DNA of 64,000 nt from Treponema sp. (GTDB lineage Bacteria > Spirochaetota > Spirochaetia > Treponematales > Treponemataceae): positions 62,001 through 126,000 of the forward strand of contig JAFXSM010000013.1 of NCBI GenBank assembly GCA_017525605.1, written 5' to 3'. The number at the start of each line of letters is the position of its first letter. The stretch's first letter is position 1. A model generated the notes under the pieces. It saw nothing but the letters and a program-made list of their open reading frames with translations. It was not told where the DNA came from and ran no database searches. The translations under genes and the position numbers were made by a program. Below are positions 35,962-43,865 of the stretch, piece after piece.

Positions 35962-36905
35962 AAATATTTGGCATCAAAATTTTTCTTGTGCTCGCAATAC
36001 TTTCAGTCGCATACATCATGAAAAATTCGTTTGCTCGTAACAGTTTTATGCCTGTCTACGAGCACATTTCCGCATTGTCGCAGACGGATAAGCAGTATTT
36101 GAGGACAGAACAGGAAATTCCAACAAACAAGAACGCACTGTTTGTCGAGCGGAGCCAACTTCGGCTTCACAAGAATTTGCATGAAACAAAAGACCTTGCT
36201 TTCAAATGCGAAAGAGAACAGAACACAGACTGCTATATCTCCGCAATCTCTATCAATGCTGTTTCGGACAATGACTTTCTTCAAAAATGCCTTGTAAAAG
36301 GAAATCTTCCGAAAAACAAAAATGAGATTGCGATAAATGAAAACATTGCAAAGAGCATGAACTATTCCATTGGCGACGAGGTGTGCTTGATGTCAGCTAT
36401 TCTCTATGAGAATGTGAAAATATCAGGAATCATTCGCAATTTTTATGGATTTCCCGAGTTCAAGACAGATGCTAGATTCTATATTGCTACAAACCGAGGG
36501 AAGGAATATCAGACTTCCGTCATAGGCGGATATTATGATTTTTCCGACAATCCGGAAGGTGCTTTTCTTGCAGAAGTTGTTTCCGAAAAAGTCTCAAAAC
36601 TTTGGTCTAAAATTATACTGCAGATTGCTGCGATTTTTTGCGGATTAGTCTTTTTGAACGCAATCACATTTTTTGCTTACAAAAAAATCCTCTCTCTTCA
36701 AAAATACCACGCACGTCTGTTTTCACTCGGAAAGACAAAAACATTTGTGATGAACAAGCGGATAAAAGAGGTTCTCTTTTTTTCTGCGGTGAGTTTTGTT
36801 CTCATCGTTTTGTCGTCATTCGCTGGAGGAGGTGTCATGCTGGCTTTGTTGAACACAGCGGCATTGATCCTTTCTTCAATAATCAATTTTTTATGGAGCA
36901 AATAA
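35958..36905 (+). CDS. MacB/LolE-like ABC permease subunit B
   Basis: A 315-residue partner permease. Residues 3-20 form one membrane segment and a periplasmic domain of about 190 residues follows, with KGNLPKNKNEIAINENIAKSMNYSIGDEVCL in the position and style of the MacB core domain. Only two further membrane segments are evident (about 217-240 and 272-312, the latter long enough for two). It is shorter than subunit A. Overlaps with both neighbours (4 bases upstream, zero spacing downstream) show tight translational coupling. Confidence 0.7.
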   Translation: MKIFGIKIFLVLAILSVAYIMKNSFARNSFMPVYEHISALSQTDKQYLRTEQEIPTNKNALFVERSQLRLHKNLHETKDLAFKCEREQNTDCYISAISINAVSDNDFLQKCLVKGNLPKNKNEIAINENIAKSMNYSIGDEVCLMSAILYENVKISGIIRNFYGFPEFKTDARFYIATNRGKEYQTSVIGGYYDFSDNPEGAFLAEVVSEKVSKLWSKIILQIAAIFCGLVFLNAITFFAYKKILSLQKYHARLFSLGKTKTFVMNKRIKEVLFFSAVSFVLIVLSSFAGGGVMLALLNTAALILSSIINFLWSK

Positions 36906-37676
36906 ATGTCAATCTTGAAACTTGAAAATGAAAATCTGACAATCAAAAAAGATGGTCGCATACTTCTGAAAAACATAAATTTGACGGTTGAAAAAGGAGA
37001 CAAAATCCTTTTTTCTGGGATAAACGGCGCCGGAAAATCGACGCTTTTCAAGACGCTTCTCGGCTTCATTACAGAAGACGGCGATGCCTACGCAAAATTG
37101 GAGGGCGGAACTTACACCTTCTGCGATTCAGATGATTTTCAAGAGTTGCAGAAGCACATAATTTACATTTCACAGGAAGATTTCATCGGAAAGCCGTTCA
37201 CAAAAGTCAGAAAAGCGTTTCTCGAAGCAATTCCAAACGAAATTCCAAACAAAAAAGAATACCTCTCGTCATGGCTTGAAAAATACAAACCGTTTATCCA
37301 AGACGATTTGGACAAGAAGTTGATTGACAAGAGGATTTTTCAGCTCAGCGGAGGAGAAAAGAAATTTGTCGCAATAATCCAGAGTCTGTTGCGGTGCGAT
37401 TTTGATTCCGTAAAGCTTGCCATGATTGACGAACCTGTGAACAATCTAGATGCAAAGCACATTAGACAGCTTTCGGATTTGCTCAGCCGAATACAATTCT
37501 ACAGACCGGATTTCGCCATTATCTTGATAACGCACTGCCATGCGTTCCCGAAGATAACAAAGGCGCTTGAAATCACCCCCGAAAAAGAGTTGAAGCAAAT
37601 CTCTTACCAAGTTCACAACTGTTTCGGTCGTTTCGATGCCGACGGCTTCTATCAACAAGAGATGAACCCGTCCTGA
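36906..37676 (+). CDS. ABC transporter ATP-binding protein
   Basis: A 256-residue nucleotide-binding subunit. Walker A is GINGAGKST at residues 38-46, the signature is QLSGGEKK near residue 149, Walker B is LAMIDEPVNNLD, and ILITHCH is the switch His. The ATG follows directly on the stop of permease B. With the two permeases it makes one transporter; ATPases of MacB/LolD type usually carry a longer Q-loop sequence, so the subfamily is uncertain. It ends the operon that starts with the AHH toxin gene. Confidence 0.88.
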   Translation: MSILKLENENLTIKKDGRILLKNINLTVEKGDKILFSGINGAGKSTLFKTLLGFITEDGDAYAKLEGGTYTFCDSDDFQELQKHIIYISQEDFIGKPFTKVRKAFLEAIPNEIPNKKEYLSSWLEKYKPFIQDDLDKKLIDKRIFQLSGGEKKFVAIIQSLLRCDFDSVKLAMIDEPVNNLDAKHIRQLSDLLSRIQFYRPDFAIILITHCHAFPKITKALEITPEKELKQISYQVHNCFGRFDADGFYQQEMNPS

Positions 37677-37745
37677 CCTCCCCGCTCTCCCCCACCTGCA
37701 AACAGGTATCAACTATGTGTATCTTCATGGCAGGAAGGTGCGAAA

Positions 37746-38012
37746 ATGAATCAATCTGCTTTTAGCGTCAGAATGTACAGCAATTTGAAAAAAGAATTTT
37801 CTCTTATTTGCGAAGATTTTGGAATGCCGTTTTCCACGGCCATCCCCCTGTTTGCAAAAGCCGTTGTCAGAGAACACAGAATTCCGTTTGAAATTCGAAG
37901 CGACTTGCCCAACAGCCTTACCAAGCAGACAATTGAGCTTGCAGAAAACGGGAAAGAATTGCATGGCCCTTTTTCAACTCTCACAGATTTGAGGGCTTCA
38001 TTAGATGCTTGA
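37746..38012 (+). CDS. RelB/DinJ-family antitoxin, no toxin partner
   Basis: An 88-residue protein with the RelB/DinJ ribbon-helix-helix pattern: FSVRMYSNLKKEFSLICEDFGMPFSTAIPLFAKAVVREHRIPFEI. GGAAGG precedes the ATG. A RelE/YafQ toxin gene is expected directly downstream, but the next 40 bases are noncoding and then a gene fragment on the other strand begins. The antitoxin is thus orphaned, either as a remnant of a decayed pair or as a free-standing anti-addiction gene. Confidence 0.82.
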   Translation: MNQSAFSVRMYSNLKKEFSLICEDFGMPFSTAIPLFAKAVVREHRIPFEIRSDLPNSLTKQTIELAENGKELHGPFSTLTDLRASLDA

Positions 38013-38052
38013 AATCGGTAGTCACCAGTTTTCGCGTAGGCCGTGCCGCCCC

Positions 38053-38352
38053 CTACTCTCCAAAATCGACCTCGTAATCGACATTGTTGAGAGTGTTGTC
38101 CTTCAGTTCGATGTTCCTGCTGTAGGCTCTTGAAAGTGAGTAATACAGCAGGCAGCCAAGGAATTCCCCGGTGGACTGGGTGAACGTGTTGTTCGTGATT
38201 GAGATGTTCTTGCACTTGCTCAAGGCGATAATCGCGCCGTCTTCCGAGTTCGCGTTGTCCGTGAAAGTATTGGAAACAATCTTCACATCGCGGACAAGTC
38301 CCCTGTCGATTTCATAGCCGCCAATCGCAAGGGCGCATTCTTCAAGACCCCC
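38053..38352 (-). pseudogene. C-terminal fragment of a right-handed beta-helix protein
   Basis: About 97 codons read as a parallel beta-helix end: RDVKIVSNTFTDNANSED, SKCKNISITNNTFTQSTG, SRNIELKDNTLNN. Repeats with (N/S)xNTF are typical of pectate-lyase-like and other surface beta-helix proteins. The reading frame has no start codon of its own and its 5' end runs into the 3' end of the MATE gene (overlap 38342-38352). It is therefore the truncated tail of a larger gene, left after a deletion or recombination. Confidence 0.65.
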
Positions 38353-39697
38353 CTGACAAAACTTTTCTTCTTTTCCTTTCCAGAAGCAAGAACACAATAC
38401 CACACAAAGTAATCTGCACAAATGTTGAGGCCGGTGTCGCAAGCCCGATTCTGAAAAGCGTCGGATTCACCGTCCGGCTCATCAAATACGAGACCGGAAT
38501 GCGCACGCCGAATGCTCCCACGATTCCCTGAATCATCACAAATGAAGTTTTTCCGCAGCCGTTGAAGTAGCCGATGAAGCAGAACAGGAACGAAACAAAA
38601 AGAGTGTCGATTGCATAGGCCTTGAGGTAAGAGTGGGCGGCCGCAACGACCTCCCCGTCCTTGGAGAAGACGGCGGCGAGAAGATTTCCGTGGAAGAAGG
38701 CGAAATAGCCCATGAACAGGCCGCAGACCAAAGAGGCCGCAATTGAGTAGAAAAGGGCTTTTTGTGCCCGGTCATATTTTCCGGCACCGATGTTCTGGGC
38801 GACAAACGCGCTCAAGGACTGGGAGAACGCCGACGGAACAAGCATGATGAATCCGCAGACGCGCTCCGCAACTCCAACCCCCGCGGAAGCAATCAGTCCC
38901 AGCCTGTTGATGATTGCAGCAATCACAAGGAAAGACACGGTGACAAGCCCGTCCTGCAAAGAAATCGGCGCGCCGGTCTTGCAGACCAGAGCGACAAGCT
39001 GCCCCTGCCAACGGATGTTCTTCTTTGAGAAAGCAAAAGGCAGCCCCCTCTTTTTCACCACAATCAGACAGAAAAGCACGCTCAAAGCCTGAGCAATGAC
39101 GGTCGCAAGTGCCGCTCCGCTTGCCGCCATGTGGAAGACGGCGACGAAAAGCAGGTCTGCGAAAATGTTCACGACGCAGGCGACAAGGACCGTGACAAGA
39201 GGCGTTTTTGAATCCCCCATTCCGCGGAAAACTCCGCCCATCATGTTGTAGGCTGTGATGAAAACCGTTCCCGCGGAGCAGATGTGGACGTACATGCACG
39301 TTTTCTCGAAAGCTTCCTTTGGAGTCTGCATGAGGATGGCGAACGGCTCGGTGAGAAAAATCATCAGAACCGTCACGAAAAGCGCAAGCAGGGCAAAGAA
39401 GATTACGCTCGTTCCAACGATGTCAGCGGCCTTCTCTTTTTTCCCGGCGCCAAGAGCCTGCCCCATCTGGATGGTCGTTCCCATGGCAAGCCCCACGATT
39501 ATGAATGTGATTGTCTGCATCATCATGGTTCCCGTGGCGACAGCGGAAACATCAGCCGCACTTCCAAACTGCCCGACAATCAGCAAGTCAACCGCGCCGT
39601 AAAACGACTGCAGGAACAACGCTCCAAGAACAGGAAGCGCAAAACGAAGAAGCCGTGGAGCGATTTTCCCGGATGTGAACAAAGTTGTCTCAGACAT
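38342..39697 (-). CDS. MATE-family efflux transporter
   Basis: A 451-residue protein with 12 predicted membrane segments in two similar halves: IAPRLLRFALPVLGALFLQSFYGAVDLLIVGQFG begins the first and KTGAPISLQDGLVTVSFLVIAAIINRLG the second. It should export cationic drugs or metabolites using a Na+ or H+ gradient. I start at the ATG giving MSETTLFTSGK, 7 bases after GGAGG. The frame is open further upstream through the leader hairpins (to 39850), but that stretch has a terminator in it and is not conserved. The last residues (KVLSGGS) are formed at the fusion with a beta-helix fragment, so the native C-terminus may be altered slightly. Confidence 0.92.
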   Translation of the reverse strand: MSETTLFTSGKIAPRLLRFALPVLGALFLQSFYGAVDLLIVGQFGSAADVSAVATGTMMMQTITFIIVGLAMGTTIQMGQALGAGKKEKAADIVGTSVIFFALLALFVTVLMIFLTEPFAILMQTPKEAFEKTCMYVHICSAGTVFITAYNMMGGVFRGMGDSKTPLVTVLVACVVNIFADLLFVAVFHMAASGAALATVIAQALSVLFCLIVVKKRGLPFAFSKKNIRWQGQLVALVCKTGAPISLQDGLVTVSFLVIAAIINRLGLIASAGVGVAERVCGFIMLVPSAFSQSLSAFVAQNIGAGKYDRAQKALFYSIAASLVCGLFMGYFAFFHGNLLAAVFSKDGEVVAAAHSYLKAYAIDTLFVSFLFCFIGYFNGCGKTSFVMIQGIVGAFGVRIPVSYLMSRTVNPTLFRIGLATPASTFVQITLCGIVFLLLERKRRKVLSGGS

Positions 39698-39711
39698 GAA
39701 CCCTCCAAAAT

Positions 39712-39762
39712 AAAAAAAGGCTGGATAAAATTCAGGCGTTCCAACCTGCACCTTATCCAGCC
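39712..39762 (-). terminator. Leader hairpin/attenuator before the MATE gene
   Basis: On the minus strand GGCTGGATAA (from 39753-39762) pairs with TTATCCAGCC (from 39719-39728), then seven U follow and only then the GGAGG and ATG of the MATE gene. A terminator between promoter and start codon means transcription must pass it for expression, typical of attenuators and riboswitches. The loop contains a smaller CAGG/CCTG pairing. Confidence 0.7.
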
Positions 39763-39806
39763 TGTCATTTCCATTTGAATGACACGCCCTCCGCGTGTGT
39801 TTTTCC

Positions 39807-39835
39807 ATCGTATAAAATCTGATGTAAAAAATCAA
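39807..39835 (-). promoter_or_regulatory. Probable promoter of the MATE gene
   Basis: On the minus strand TTGATT and TACGAT lie 17 bases apart. Transcription would begin near 39800, giving a leader of about 100 bases that holds two further hairpins (ACACGC/GCGTGT at 39782-39798 and GTCATT/AATGAC at 39764-39783) before the terminator stem. Confidence 0.5.
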
Positions 39836-39903
39836 CGAATGATTCGGCATGATTATTCAGCAAATTCCAGGTTAATGCTAAAATGCCCGCGCGAGGAAAC
39901 TTT

Positions 39904-40131
39904 ATGGCAAGTATTTTGATAAAAGACACGACCCGCGAACAGCGAGAGCAGATTGTGCGGGAGTCGCTGGGAGACGACTACGACGTCGGCTGCGGCTACG
40001 AATCCACGGGAATCAACTATCAGCTTTACATCGACGGAATCAAGGAACTTCGCGAACTGAACATGGAAGCGAACTGCGGCTTTGAAGTCGCCCACCCGGA
40101 AGAACAAAAATCCGGCTGCGGCATGTCGTGA
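39904..40131 (+). CDS. Small conserved protein of unknown function
   Basis: A 75-residue protein starting MASILIKDTTREQREQIVRESLG and ending with a Cys-containing tail (QKSGCGMS). It resembles a small family widespread in anaerobic Firmicutes and spirochaetes that is sometimes mislabelled as a purine-biosynthesis protein; I know of no demonstrated function. Four Cys residues (two in DVGCGYES-like contexts and two more near the end) could bind metal. I choose the ATG at 39904, after GAGGAAAC, over one at 39883. Confidence 0.7.
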   Translation: MASILIKDTTREQREQIVRESLGDDYDVGCGYESTGINYQLYIDGIKELRELNMEANCGFEVAHPEEQKSGCGMS

Positions 40132-40173
40132 CGAAAAGCAAATTTTTTTTATTTAAGAAACAAAAAAACAACT

Positions 40174-40512
40174 CTACTCACCCATCTTGTCCACGAAAAA
40201 GTCCAGGCATTCCTGGGCGTTCTTCGGAAGAGTCTCCATTTTCGCGATGAGCGGACGGTATTTCTGGAAGAGCTGGATTTCGCGCGCGATGTCCACGTCC
40301 GAGACTGCCGACGGCTTTCCAGTGACAAGGTATTCCACGCTCACACCAAGAGCCTGCGCAATCTTGACGGCATTTTCCGCCGACGGCATCTTCGCGGCCG
40401 CCGAAAGGTACTGGTCGATTGTCCTCCGGCTTATCCCCGTCTTCTCCGAAAGCTCCTTCACCTTCATGTTCTTGAATTCCAACTCGCTCTTCAAATTTTC
40501 CCTGAACGCCAT
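40174..40512 (-). CDS. XRE-family regulator divergent from the coiled-coil/membrane cassette
   Basis: A 112-residue repressor-like protein. Residues 10-62 (ELEFKNMKVKELSEKTGISRRTIDQYLSAAAKMPSAENAVKIAQALGVSVEYLV) form a helix-turn-helix of the Cro/C1 type; the rest is helical. It is divergent from a three-gene cassette, with an inverted repeat placed across both start regions, so it very likely represses itself and the cassette. No strong ribosome-binding site precedes the ATG. Confidence 0.85.
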   Translation of the reverse strand: MAFRENLKSELEFKNMKVKELSEKTGISRRTIDQYLSAAAKMPSAENAVKIAQALGVSVEYLVTGKPSAVSDVDIAREIQLFQKYRPLIAKMETLPKNAQECLDFFVDKMGE

Positions 40513-40521
40513 GACGTAAGG

Positions 40522-40599
40522 TTACTTCTATCTGCGTAAATTTTTCCTTGAATTACCACTTTAGAAAGATTAGAATTAGACATACGCAAAAAGAAGTAA
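40522..40599. promoter_or_regulatory. Two-site operator between the XRE gene and the cassette
   Basis: TTACTTCTatctGCGT (40522-40537) and its reverse complement ACGCaaaaAGAAGTAA (40584-40599) match at 12 of 16 positions, with identical spacing between the 8-base and 4-base blocks. The left site is 9 bases from the XRE start codon. Both sites flank the cassette promoter. Confidence 0.6.
40548..40576 (+). promoter_or_regulatory. Probable promoter of the coiled-coil/membrane cassette
   Basis: TTGAAT and TAGAAT are spaced by 17 bases and lie between the two operator half-sites. Transcription would start near 40583, at the edge of the right site, leaving a leader of about 140 bases before the first gene. 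Confidence 0.5.
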
Positions 40600-40723
40600 G
40601 ACAAATGCCGAGTTTGCGCAAATATGAGTTGCCGAAACGCGACTTTTTGCAAAAAGTTTTTTTCCGCAATCGGGAAATGATAGTGACGGAGAGTAGAATC
40701 GAGAAGCGAATGGAGGAAATAAA

Positions 40724-41203
40724 ATGGAAAATCAGTACGCTGATGAATTTTACGAAGATTGGACTGAAGAAGACTGCACGGATTTAGTCACGGCTCAGGA
40801 AAACTACTTTGAAAATCCAAACAAGGAAACGTATACGGAACTTCAAGTCCAAAGCAAAAAATACGAGGCGCAAATAGCCGCGTTGCAGAGTTCAATCGGA
40901 CTTTTCCAAGCCTTCGGCAACTTTGACGCGAGGAGGACAGAGCTTGAAAAGCTAAAGGAAAACAACAACGCCGACTTGGAGAAAGCCCGCATGACGCTTC
41001 TTGCTCATAGACAAAAATACGAAGCGTGCAAGGGGCGGATTGAGTCATTGCAGAAGCAGACCGATGCGTGCCTGAATCAGCTCAACAGGCTTGATGTGTC
41101 AAATCTCGATGACAAGCAGACGATTGTTTTTGACCGTCTTCTTAACCAAATGACACAACACAACTTGGTTTTTATCAAGCTTATGGATTCTATTTTTAGC
41201 TAA
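40724..41203 (+). CDS. Coiled-coil protein, first gene of cassette
   Basis: A 159-residue soluble, acidic protein of no known family. The first 25 residues are acidic (FYEDWTEEDCTDL). Residues 40-140 form long heptad-rich helices (ELEKLKENNNADLEKARMTLL, then RIESLQKQTDACLNQLNRL), so it is probably a dimeric coiled coil. GGAGG precedes the ATG. The second cassette gene starts 12 bases downstream. No signal peptide or catalytic motif is seen. Confidence 0.7.
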   Translation: MENQYADEFYEDWTEEDCTDLVTAQENYFENPNKETYTELQVQSKKYEAQIAALQSSIGLFQAFGNFDARRTELEKLKENNNADLEKARMTLLAHRQKYEACKGRIESLQKQTDACLNQLNRLDVSNLDDKQTIVFDRLLNQMTQHNLVFIKLMDSIFS

Positions 41204-41215
41204 ACGAGGTTTTGC

Positions 41216-42493
41216 ATGGCTGGCTACACTGACGACTTGGAAAACGAAATTGCCCGTCTCAATTACACCTATCAAAAACTTGAAGAGATTTTGATAAAGC
41301 ACAAAGATGTCATCGGAGACATTGGTGGAGGGATAGGAACAGTTTTAGGCTCTGTACTCGATATTTTCGCGAGTAAAAATGGAAATAATGACACTTCATT
41401 GGCAGAAGCATTCGGCACTGCAGGAAGATGGCTGGGAAATTTTTTTGGAGGTCTTAGCGAAAAGAAAAAGAAGCGAGAAAAACTCGATGAAATTTTCGAT
41501 GAGATTGCAGCGATTGAAGAACAAAACCGCTCAGTTTTTGAACACGCCATGAATAAATTCAAAAAGCGTGTTGACACTTGTCTTCGCTTCATTGAAATCA
41601 GCAACTCAAGATCCATAGAATCATTCAGCACAGATTCGCAATCGTACATTGGAATGAAAGCCAGCTGGTATGTGACACTGAAAAGCAAATACTACATATG
41701 CCGGTTTGAAAATGTGCTTCGCCTATTTGATGGATTGTCGGCATTGAGGTCGCAATACGACAGAGACGCACCAGATGAAGCCTCTAGGGAAATGCAGAAA
41801 ATCCTAAGAGAAAATTACTCCATAAACCAATATGAAATACTTATGGAATCCGCAGAAGCCATTATGAAGGCTGCAACCGGCAACAACTCAAGAAGTCAGG
41901 AGCTCCAGCGAATAGACATTTTGTATGCGGAAGACAGCCTCCTGTACCTTACGGCACCTTATAGCAACGAATACTTCCTCAAAAAAATCGAGTCCATTTT
42001 TGACGGTCTGGTGAACAAACGAAAGAGAACCACCAATTCAACAGCAGACACACGGACGTTCCTTGAAGCTATTGAGGGGTCAACACTCATGGAACGGTTC
42101 CACTTTCTATACATGAGTCTAATTCGAAGATTAGAGAGATATGTCTTTGTTGTCGGAGGATTTCTAATTCCGTCCGTTTCACTTTCTATACTGTACATAT
42201 TCTGGCTGTCCCCACGAATTTTCAGTGTCGTTATTGGAACAGAGATTTTTCTTACAGCAATCGTGTTTCTAGCTGGACGTCTGTACGCACGAAATTCCCC
42301 AACAAAATTTATGGAAAGAATGGGTTTTCGAATTGGAGACGAGATGGATGGACAAGACTTTATCCAATTGTTTGAAGAAAAACTAAAAACTGACGAATTA
42401 GCGATGGTACTTTCAGAGACAAATCCGCTTTTGGAAAACAATGGCGAACTTAATGCGACCGAAAGCACGGAACTGCCAGACGATTTGTATTAG
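41216..42493 (+). CDS. Helical protein with C-terminal membrane anchor, second gene of cassette
   Basis: A 425-residue protein of no known family. Residues 1-30 are helical, 32-52 contain a glycine-rich patch (GDIGGGIGTVLGSVLDIF), and 85-330 are mostly helix with several acidic and aromatic segments. Two membrane segments lie near residues 309-329 and 338-356 (VFVVGGFLIPSVSLSILYIFW, then VVIGTEIFLTAIVFLAG). The C-terminus is again soluble and acidic. The start is supported by GAGG upstream. It sits 12 bases after the coiled-coil gene and 22 bases before a polytopic membrane protein, so all three are one operon. Confidence 0.7.
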   Translation: MAGYTDDLENEIARLNYTYQKLEEILIKHKDVIGDIGGGIGTVLGSVLDIFASKNGNNDTSLAEAFGTAGRWLGNFFGGLSEKKKKREKLDEIFDEIAAIEEQNRSVFEHAMNKFKKRVDTCLRFIEISNSRSIESFSTDSQSYIGMKASWYVTLKSKYYICRFENVLRLFDGLSALRSQYDRDAPDEASREMQKILRENYSINQYEILMESAEAIMKAATGNNSRSQELQRIDILYAEDSLLYLTAPYSNEYFLKKIESIFDGLVNKRKRTTNSTADTRTFLEAIEGSTLMERFHFLYMSLIRRLERYVFVVGGFLIPSVSLSILYIFWLSPRIFSVVIGTEIFLTAIVFLAGRLYARNSPTKFMERMGFRIGDEMDGQDFIQLFEEKLKTDELAMVLSETNPLLENNGELNATESTELPDDLY

Positions 42494-42515
42494 ATGGAAA
42501 ATACAGGAGTATCTT

Positions 42516-43835
42516 ATGAAAAAATTTTTGATTGGACTGCTCGTGGTCGGTCTTGTCGGCGCGGTAATTTACGGATTGATATATCTCTTTTTCATGAGCA
42601 CTTACCAGTGTCTTGCGTTTGGGATTCTATTCGGCGTACTTGCGTCCGTGGGAATCTATAATATAAACAAAGCAGCAGATTTGCCGGAATCGGCGTTTTC
42701 ATTGCCATTGCTACTTCTTCTATTCAGTTTTGGGCCAATCGGAATAAACCATGGAGAACGATTCTATTGGAGTATTCTATGTGAACTGTCATTCTTGATT
42801 CCATATTTTGCATTCATAGCGAAAAAACATCCGTTTTTTCCATTCTCAAGCATCCTGGGAATGGTCACGGCAATATTTTTCTATTTTCTTGGACATGAAC
42901 TTGAAGAAGATTTGCAGAGCTTCATAGCCTATGTCTTCTTTGGAAACTGCATTGGAATTATCTCGGGAATAATCGTATACAATTTGATAGAAGAATATAA
43001 GCGTGTATTTGTCATGTTTTTTTCCTGTGCGTTGGCAATTGCGAACGGTCTGGGCTTCAATTTCGGATTCCAAAACATTTCAATGACAGCGAGCGTTGCA
43101 GCAGTAGTTCTAGTAATTATCGTCTGGAACAATGAGCGAATAAACGGAATGAACAAAATAGTCTTTTGGTTTTCAGTCTTGGCAACCATGGCACTTGGAA
43201 TCGTTCGCACATCATTCGATTACGATGGAATTTTCTATTATTGCATGATGTGCGAAGCACTATATATAATTCCGATTATTTTCTTGCTGATAAGAAGCGA
43301 CACGCTACTTACAGCCTGCGCTCCGTTCATAATGCTTCTCGGAATGGAAATCGCTGTGCGTTATTATTCAAAAAGCCTCTACCCCACATCTGCCTCTGAA
43401 ATCTTTTTTCCACAACTGATTGGACTTGCCGCAGGTTTTGTCGCATCGATAGTCGCATGGATTTGCTCGGAAAAAATTTCAAGCGCAATATGGGAAAAAC
43501 AAAAGGCACAGATAACAACGATTGGTGTTTTACCAGCAAATGTGACACACAACGAAAAAACTCCACAAGAACAAGCGCAGAAAACAGTCGTTTCTAGTCA
43601 ACATACGACAAGAGCAAATCACCCCAACAACAAGATTTTCCCTAAAGTCGAATTCATCAATCAAGGACTAATAGATTCTCTTCCTGTCTTTGTTCAATTT
43701 TTTATAGGAGTCTTGGCTCTCATACTGATAGTGCTGATAGGTTTTGCTGTCTTCTACTTGATTGACATTCTCTTGCTCGATGCAGATCCTATCGGCAGAG
43801 CAATTACAGCCATAACTCAATCCGCAAAAGGTTGA
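42516..43835 (+). CDS. Polytopic membrane protein, third gene of cassette
   Basis: A 439-residue protein with about eleven hydrophobic segments, starting MKKFLIGLLVVGLVGAVIYGLIYLFF. No transporter signature was recognised. Between the tenth and eleventh segments is a polar loop of about 60 residues rich in Gln, Thr and Asn (TTIGVLPANVTHNEKTPQEQAQ). I choose the ATG at 42516, which has AGGAG upstream; a longer in-frame start at 42441 lies inside the preceding gene. It could be a channel or a membrane platform for the two helical proteins encoded before it. Confidence 0.7.
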   Translation: MKKFLIGLLVVGLVGAVIYGLIYLFFMSTYQCLAFGILFGVLASVGIYNINKAADLPESAFSLPLLLLLFSFGPIGINHGERFYWSILCELSFLIPYFAFIAKKHPFFPFSSILGMVTAIFFYFLGHELEEDLQSFIAYVFFGNCIGIISGIIVYNLIEEYKRVFVMFFSCALAIANGLGFNFGFQNISMTASVAAVVLVIIVWNNERINGMNKIVFWFSVLATMALGIVRTSFDYDGIFYYCMMCEALYIIPIIFLLIRSDTLLTACAPFIMLLGMEIAVRYYSKSLYPTSASEIFFPQLIGLAAGFVASIVAWICSEKISSAIWEKQKAQITTIGVLPANVTHNEKTPQEQAQKTVVSSQHTTRANHPNNKIFPKVEFINQGLIDSLPVFVQFFIGVLALILIVLIGFAVFYLIDILLLDADPIGRAITAITQSAKG

Positions 43836-43865
43836 TTTCAAACTAAATTTTTTCTTGCATGGTGA

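Noticed and set aside
40548..40787. 79-codon frame upstream of the coiled-coil cassette
   Set aside because: Starts inside the promoter/operator region, has no ribosome site and overlaps the better-supported cassette gene in another frame.
41216..43835. Known transporter or phage-lysis genes in the cassette
   Set aside because: No ATPase, holin or endolysin motif; the membrane proteins do not show a recognised transporter signature.
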